Positions 59,017 to 64,000 of a DNA stretch of 64,000 nucleotides are shown in pieces. Source of the DNA: Isoetes taiwanensis (lineage: Eukaryota > Streptophyta > Lycopodiopsida > Isoetales > Isoetaceae); the NCBI GenBank assembly GCA_021234155.1, contig JAJEKV010000277.1, forward strand, positions 374,001 to 438,000. Direction: 5' to 3'. The first letter of the stretch is position 1. Each line of letters starts with the position of its first letter. A model generated the notes under the pieces. It did no database searches. It was not told where the DNA came from and worked only from the letters and a program-made list of their open reading frames with translations. The translations under genes and the position numbers were made by a program.

Positions 59017-62000
59017 GGTAGGCAAGTGGATATGAGACCACATCCAAGCGTACTGAATTGGCGACATCAAACGTCATTGCGGATAGCAGAATTAGAATAC
59101 ATTGAGCAGTATGGTACAAACATGGGCACAACGCATAATGAAGAGTACAATGATGAAGATGAACAGGAATACGATGATGAAGATGATGACAATGCCCCTA
59201 TGGACGACTTCATGGAAGTTGAGGAACCCATAGCCGACATGTTAGATGCATTTGGCCCAATCTTCGACAACGACCTGGATGACGATATAAATACTCCTAA
59301 CGATGGTCATGAAGATCACGTTTTATTGGAGGAGGCGCATAAAGCATTATATCCAGGTGCAAGCATATCTAGATTGACGACATCTTTATTGATATTAAAC
59401 CTTCAAGCCAAATTCAAATGGAGCAATGCCAGTGTTACGGCTTTGTTAGAGTAAGTACAATTGCAATCACTTGACTTATTGAATTTGTAGTTGAATGTAT
59501 ACGTAAAGGTCTGTTTTATACAGGTTATTGCAAGAGAAAATACTCCCACAAGGGAACACTATGCCCAAAAGTCGCACTGAAATAAAAAATATATTGGCAG
59601 CTACTGGTTTAGGCTACCATAAGATTCACGCTTGTCCAAATGATTGCATGGTAGGGTAAAAGCATGTTAGGGTGTACCACTTTTGGAACCTGCAAAAGTA
59701 CATACACTAGGTACTTCAGAACTGGGTACTTTCTCATTTTTCTTTTCATTAAAACTAATACAAAAATCCAAAATAAAAGTCAAGGACGTGGTAATATTCA
59801 AAGTTAAGATAAAGATAATGCTATCGGAGACCAATATATATATAAAAAGTTCTAAAACATACCTTATATTGAGATATTATACAGGTACCCAGTACCCAGT
59901 CCTGGCTACCTTTTTAGGTACCTTTTTAGTCACTAAATAATACTTTTTAAGGGACACCCTAACATGCTTTTACCCGGTATATTATCCGAATGACATCTAC
60001 AAGAACACAGAAACATGCCCTAAATGTGGTGCCTCTAGGTACAACGCAGATGCCAAGGGAAAGACCATCCCGATGAAGGTGGTTCGCTACTTTCCATTGA
60101 TCCCTCGCATAAGGCTATTGTTTCGATGTGAATCTCTAGCTTCGCTCATGGGTTGGTGTGCCGCTAATGCGTCGAGTGACAATGTACTCCGCGTGGTTAG
60201 TGACTGCAAGCAATGGAAGTATATTGATGAAACATGGCGAATTTGGAAGAGAGCCAACGAAATCTCGGATTAGGGTTGGCAACGGATGGTGTTAATCCTT
60301 ATGGACGCCAATCGCCGCCGCGGGTCAACTTGGCCGGTGAGTGTTGATCAACTATAATTTACCACCGTGGTTACTCATGAAGACTAGCCATTTAATGGTA
60401 GTACTATTAGTTCCAGACCTAAGAAGCGGGAAAGTCTAGATCCGTGATCGAAAAATAGTTATTGATGAGCTTTTGACATTGTGGAGTGAAGGTATTGAAG
60501 TTTACGATGTCTCAAGAGAAAACCGTCTTTGAAGGAAGATTTACCTTGAGAGCAATCTTAATGTGGACAACGAAGCGATTGGCCTGGGTTTGTATGAACT
60601 CGGACTCCAAGTGTCCGGATATGCGGCATGTCACTTGTGTGGGTTTGAGCAGTTGAACTCTCACGGCCAACGGCATTGCACAAAAATGTCTATGCAAACT
60701 TCAAGAGATATCTGCCAATGGAAAATCGACTTCGATACGTAGGTCCAAGAGAAAAACATTGCACTGAAGAGCCTCCCAAAAGGTTGACAATGAGAGATTG
60801 GGGTAACATGTGGGATGCCGCTGAAGGAAATAAGGTTAAGGGAATGAAGTGGAAAGCATCCTTCTTCCTTCTACCCTATTGGATGTAATTGAAGATCCAT
60901 CATCTTCTTGATCCCATGCACATCTTTAAAAACGTTTCGGCGTCTATTTGGAGGCATGTCACCGACGAAGGACACAGATGCAAGACGAGAAGATCTACAA
61001 GAAGTCGGATCAAAATCTAAAGCATGGTTAAATGTCGAAGAAGGAATAAGGCCACAAGTGGATTGGATCGCGCCTAGAAAATGTATGAAACCCGTTCGAG
61101 AAGCGATCAAGGCAATAAAGACTCCGACAGGATATATGCATTCGTTGCGTAATTGTTTCTCTAACGAAGGGGAGTTAACTGGGTTGAAATCTCATGATTG
61201 GCATAAGATGTTGCAGTTTGTTATGCCTATTGTTCTGAGGGGTCGTCTCGCCGACGGTCCACTACGTGCAATATGTCTCCTATCAGAGTTTTCCGTGTTC
61301 ATGACGGTTTAGAAAACACTCGATCTTTGAACTCTCACTTAACTTTTTCTTTCTTAAATGATATTTAGATGGATTACAAGGAAGGAGATACCGACAAATG
61401 AAATTGCGGACATGTCGAACTAAGGTCGTTGAGGCATCTTGTATGCTAGAGAAAGAATTCCCAACAAGTTTTCCTCGGACATACAAACTCACTTACTAGT
61501 GCATTTAGTGGGCTTAAGTAGAGCTTGGCAGCACAACAAATCCTAGATGGATGTTTTTTATAGAACGCTTTCTGAAGGTCCTCAAGGACTTCGTACGTCA
61601 GAAGGCAAGGCCAGAGGGTTGCATGGCCGAGGGTTGGTTAGCACGAGAGTCATTATTCTATGTCACCGAGTTCTTGGCCGATCTACACCCCAATGCTCCA
61701 CGATTATGGACCGATGAAGACACTCCAACTATAATTGGAGAAGTTCCCGAAGGAAGACCACAGAAGAAATTGTTCACACTAGAAGAACAGGCAAAAGTCA
61801 ATAAGTTTCTCATCTACAACTCCACTCCCATGGAGAAATGGATAAAAAAATAAAGAGAGATGAGGAGAGAAGACGCTATCGACAAAAGAATCGCAAACAA
61901 CCACTTCCAGATCATCTAGGGGTCCTGCCAAGTGAGATAAACAATAAATGGCTGCTCGAACAACTAGAGATGGCAAGGCAACGTGGCGAACATGTTTCTA

Positions 62001-62670
62001 GCGAAGAATTTGCATATGCTAAAGGCGTGTCACTATTTGTAAGTGCAACTTAATAGCATATTATAATTCACGAGTTTCGTTCGTTATTTTGAATATTTGT
62101 TCCTTCACTTTGTAGTATAATTCATATGCATCAATATGGTCTTCTGGTGCTCACTTTCGACGACAAAGTGTGGATCATGGCAAACGCACTTATGATTGTG
62201 GTATATCAGCAAAGTTTAGTACGGTTTGCCGTGACCGTAGTGCGTAGACCCAAACCCAATCGAGGCAATGTTGGAATGGATTGGTACTATAAAGACTATC
62301 ATGGAGGTTGATGTCGGTAGTGCATTCAAAACAATGTTGTTTGATGCCAATGGTTTGATCTTGTGTGTCTTGGTGCTCATGCCACGATACGCAAAGATCC
62401 GAAAGTGGCCTGTATTCACTAGATTCAACTTCGCGGTAGATCGCGGGTCAAGACACACCGTGAGGGTTGAGCAATGTGAACAAGTATGTTTACTTGGATG
62501 CAATAAAATTTATATATGTCATTAACAAAGGAACTAATGTAATAGAGGTTTTGTAGGTCACCTTCGTTCCGCATCCTTTGCAAGATCGGTGGTGGTTCGT
62601 AGTTCCATGTAAGGCTCGCCTCCCCGCATATTTGAAGGTGAAGAAGAGATGGCGGTCGAATAGAGAGGTT
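59017..62670 (+). pseudogene. CACTA transposase (TNP2 / Transposase_21 with DUF4218- and DUF4216-like parts), decayed
   Basis: An exon from an acceptor (GTGCAG) at 59,016 reads to the donor near 59,452 with an acidic Asp/Glu region and EEAHKALYPGASISRL. A second exon from 59,524 gives LLQEKILPQGNTMPKSRTEI and KIHACPNDCM, a hallmark of this family, and is then cut by a 322-bp MITE. It resumes YYPNDIYKNTETCPKCGASRY, DGVNPYG, LPPWLLMKTSHLMVVLLVP, LDPMHIFKNV and GLKSHDWHKMLQFVMPIVLRG. Further on are RFLKVLKDFVRQKARPEG (61,560-61,640; DUF4218-like) and FVPHPLQDRWWFVVP (62,560-62,605; DUF4216-like). Several frameshifts and stops after 60,240, besides the MITE, mean no functional transposase is made here. 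Confidence 0.88.
59654..59975. mobile_element. 322-bp MITE inserted in the transposase
   Basis: Perfect 22-bp terminal inverted repeats (GGGTAAAAGCATG...GGTGT at 59,654-59,675, complement at 59,954-59,975). The 4-bp sequence GGTA occurs on both sides (59,650-59,653 and 59,976-59,979). Removing the element and one GGTA restores the transposase reading frame across CPNDCM and YYPND. The family is not assigned. Confidence 0.9.
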
Positions 62671-63105
62671 TGGGGGGGGCTAGACTATTGTCATGATAGA
62701 AGACTACCATCGATTGAACCTTCATTATTTTATTATGATTATATTTTCTTCCCACATATGAATAAGAAAATACTTTGGCATGCGAATTTGTGTATACTAC
62801 AAACCATATTAGGCAACATTAGTATTGCAACTCGAATTTATCATAGACATTTATGCCAAGTTAATTGGCAGCCTAGTATAGACCTATGGCTTGCAAGCCG
62901 AATCGTGGCAGTCCTACATATGAGTTGAGTACACGCTTTATGTTTAATTAATCATAAAATGTGAAGATTCCCTTCAAAATGCAAGATTCATATACAAAAA
63001 TCATATATGTATTCCCTTCAAAATACAAAATTCATATAAAACCCATACCCAATTCAAAAATCAAATACAAAACAAAGTGGATGCGTGCACATCTAGCGGT
63101 ATATA
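62671..63105. other. 3' untranslated/AT-rich stretch of the CACTA element
   Basis: A frame continues to 62,928 without recognised motifs; then AT-rich sequence with a TTCAAAATRCAA-type direct repeat at about 62,974 and 63,016. No gene seen. Confidence 0.4.
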
Positions 63106-63614
63106 TCAAGATCGGTGTGATCCACTCATGAGGCTCAAGAAGGTGCTCGACCGGCGGTGATTTCCTCCACCCCGCCGTCGAACAAGCCTCCCAAGCATGG
63201 AATCCAAGCCCCTGGGCGTGGTGTGCATTTCCCAAAGGAATTCATGTACAAGCACTTCCCGCATGCCCTGGTTGGTCTGGTGCAACCTTTGAAAGTAGGG
63301 CTTCAGCAAATGTTTCCCTTCCCAAAGGACCCTATCCTCTAGCATACGGGCCAAGCACAACGAGCTCACCATGCATTTCTTCAGGCATTCGAGCCTGTAT
63401 TGAGGGAAGGTCCCGGCCTCCCAGTAATGCGAGCGAGGTCTTTCTTGCCCCCTATCACGCAGCTTTGTCATGGCTTGCTTGAACTCTGGCCTTTCTTGGG
63501 TTAGGTTCGTCTCTAGCCACTCGTGACCGGAGGCGATTCGAGTGCTCCGCAAAGAAATACCTGCACGGCCTCTGGTGCGGCATCAAGCGGGCATGCATCA
63601 GGAGAAGCGGCCAT
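63106..63614 (-). CDS. Possible minus-strand CACTA gene of unknown function
   Basis: The minus strand is open for 148 codons (63,552-63,106) with coding-like composition: HEWLETNLTQERPEFKQAM, then HYWEAGTFPQYRLECLKKCM and LLKPYFQRLHQTNQGMREVL. It is mainly helical and charged. The only good ATG (63,614, MAASPDACPLDAAPEAVQ) is in another frame, so a frameshift or very short intron must be assumed. A TATA-like TATATATT lies at 63,727-63,734. No family was recognised. It runs against the transposase and may be an accessory gene. Confidence 0.4.
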
Positions 63615-63769
63615 GGCAGATGCAGGTGAGGAGCTCTGACGAAGGAGGAGGAGGAGGAAGCTGGAGAGCGGAGGAGCAGAGGACGGAGGACGGAGGGCGG
63701 CGGAGAAGCTGGAGGACTAATAGGGCAATATATATGGCATTTCAGCATACGAAAACAAAACAAATTTCG

Positions 63770-63822
63770 TACGACGTCGCAATAGCCGAGAACGTCGTTA
63801 TAGACGTCGTTAAACGACGTCT
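63770..63822. repeat. CACTA palindromic repeat cluster, 3' side
   Basis: ACGACGTCGC, AACGTCGTTATAG and ACGTCGTTAAACGACGT match the 5' subterminal motif. They lie between the minus-strand gene and sequence heading right, as in a shared promoter or the inner edge of the 3' subterminal array. Confidence 0.65.
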
Positions 63823-63971
63823 CTGTTCCTTTAAATGTCACCCGGCCGGCTTTCATTTTTCCCATTTCTTTTATGATTTGAGTATTGCGCTACTCGCTTT
63901 GAACGATCCTCGGATCCTAGTTTTTCATTGCAGTTATTGTGAGAGTTTTTTCTTTATTGCTTTTGGGATAC

Positions 63972-64000
63972 ATGGCCATGGAAGGTATGCTTCGACGCTT
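63972..64000 (+). other. Possible start of a further ORF, cut by window end
   Basis: ATGGCCATGGAAGG opens a frame to the edge (nine codons). Upstream sequence resembles a 5' leader. Too short to judge. Confidence 0.2.

Larger units (their letters stand above)
55574..64000 (+). mobile_element. CACTA (En/Spm) transposon carrying a SET-domain gene; 3' end outside window
   Basis: Starts CACTACAAGGGATAG, the terminal motif of CACTA elements. Follows with a dense array of CGTCGTT/AACGACG palindromes (subterminal repeats), then a SET-domain gene and a TNP2-type transposase in the same orientation. Similar palindromes recur at 63,770-63,825. The other terminus was not seen, so the 3-bp target duplication could not be tested. 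Confidence 0.85.

Noticed and set aside
59650-59980. The 322-bp insertion as a transposase intron
   Set aside because: Perfect terminal inverted repeats and a 4-bp direct duplication mark a transposon; no GT-AG pair gives the restored frame.

Overview
This is land-plant nuclear DNA made almost wholly of transposable elements and their remains. The evidence is a Ty3/gypsy chromovirus with a tRNA-Met-type primer site, a CACTA (En/Spm) transposon with plant-style GT-AG introns, Helitrons inserted between A and T, a truncated LINE, and a pentatricopeptide-repeat (PPR) gene split by a large insertion. No intact ordinary host gene was recognised. The species cannot be named from this window; a large repeat-rich genome is likely.

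Layout. (1) 1-13,125, minus strand: two chromovirus copies share one 1,645-bp LTR (8,138-9,782). The right copy (9,783-13,125) keeps reverse transcriptase, RNase H, a broken integrase and a chromodomain, then a polypurine tract. The left copy (8,136 down to 1, leaving the window) runs from primer site and leader to a histone H3-like gene (7,553-6,457), a 1.9-kb Helitron (4,501-6,399), a duplicated hairpin repeat, an unknown ORF (3,828 to about 2,500), gag and protease. The H3-like product starts with the first ten residues of histone H3 (MARTKQTARK), has a long low-complexity and acidic middle, and ends in a recognisable H3 histone fold. (2) 13,126-16,470: non-coding DNA with a 895-bp inverted repeat. 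(3) 16,776-54,373: a PPR gene split by a 37.5-kb insertion bounded by identical 48-bp direct repeats. The insertion is a mosaic, in both orientations, of a non-coding repeat family with a TATA/hairpin promoter-like module near its 3' end and a (TTCA)n-type tail. One copy lacks exactly a 600-bp GT-AG interval present in its sister, as expected of a copy made from spliced RNA. A second polypurine Helitron lies here, and the sister copy preserves its empty site. (4) 54,326-55,573: the other half of the PPR exon, an unknown broken gene and AT-rich repeats. (5) 55,574 to the window end: a CACTA transposon whose first gene is a three-exon SET-domain (protein lysine methyltransferase type) protein with an N-terminal Cys/His cluster, followed by a decayed TNP2-type transposase interrupted by a 322-bp MITE, and a possible minus-strand gene.

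The most unusual theme is chromatin. One retroelement lineage appears to carry a histone H3-like protein as well as a chromodomain, and a DNA transposon carries a SET-domain protein. Both associations rest on position in single copies here and need family-level comparison.
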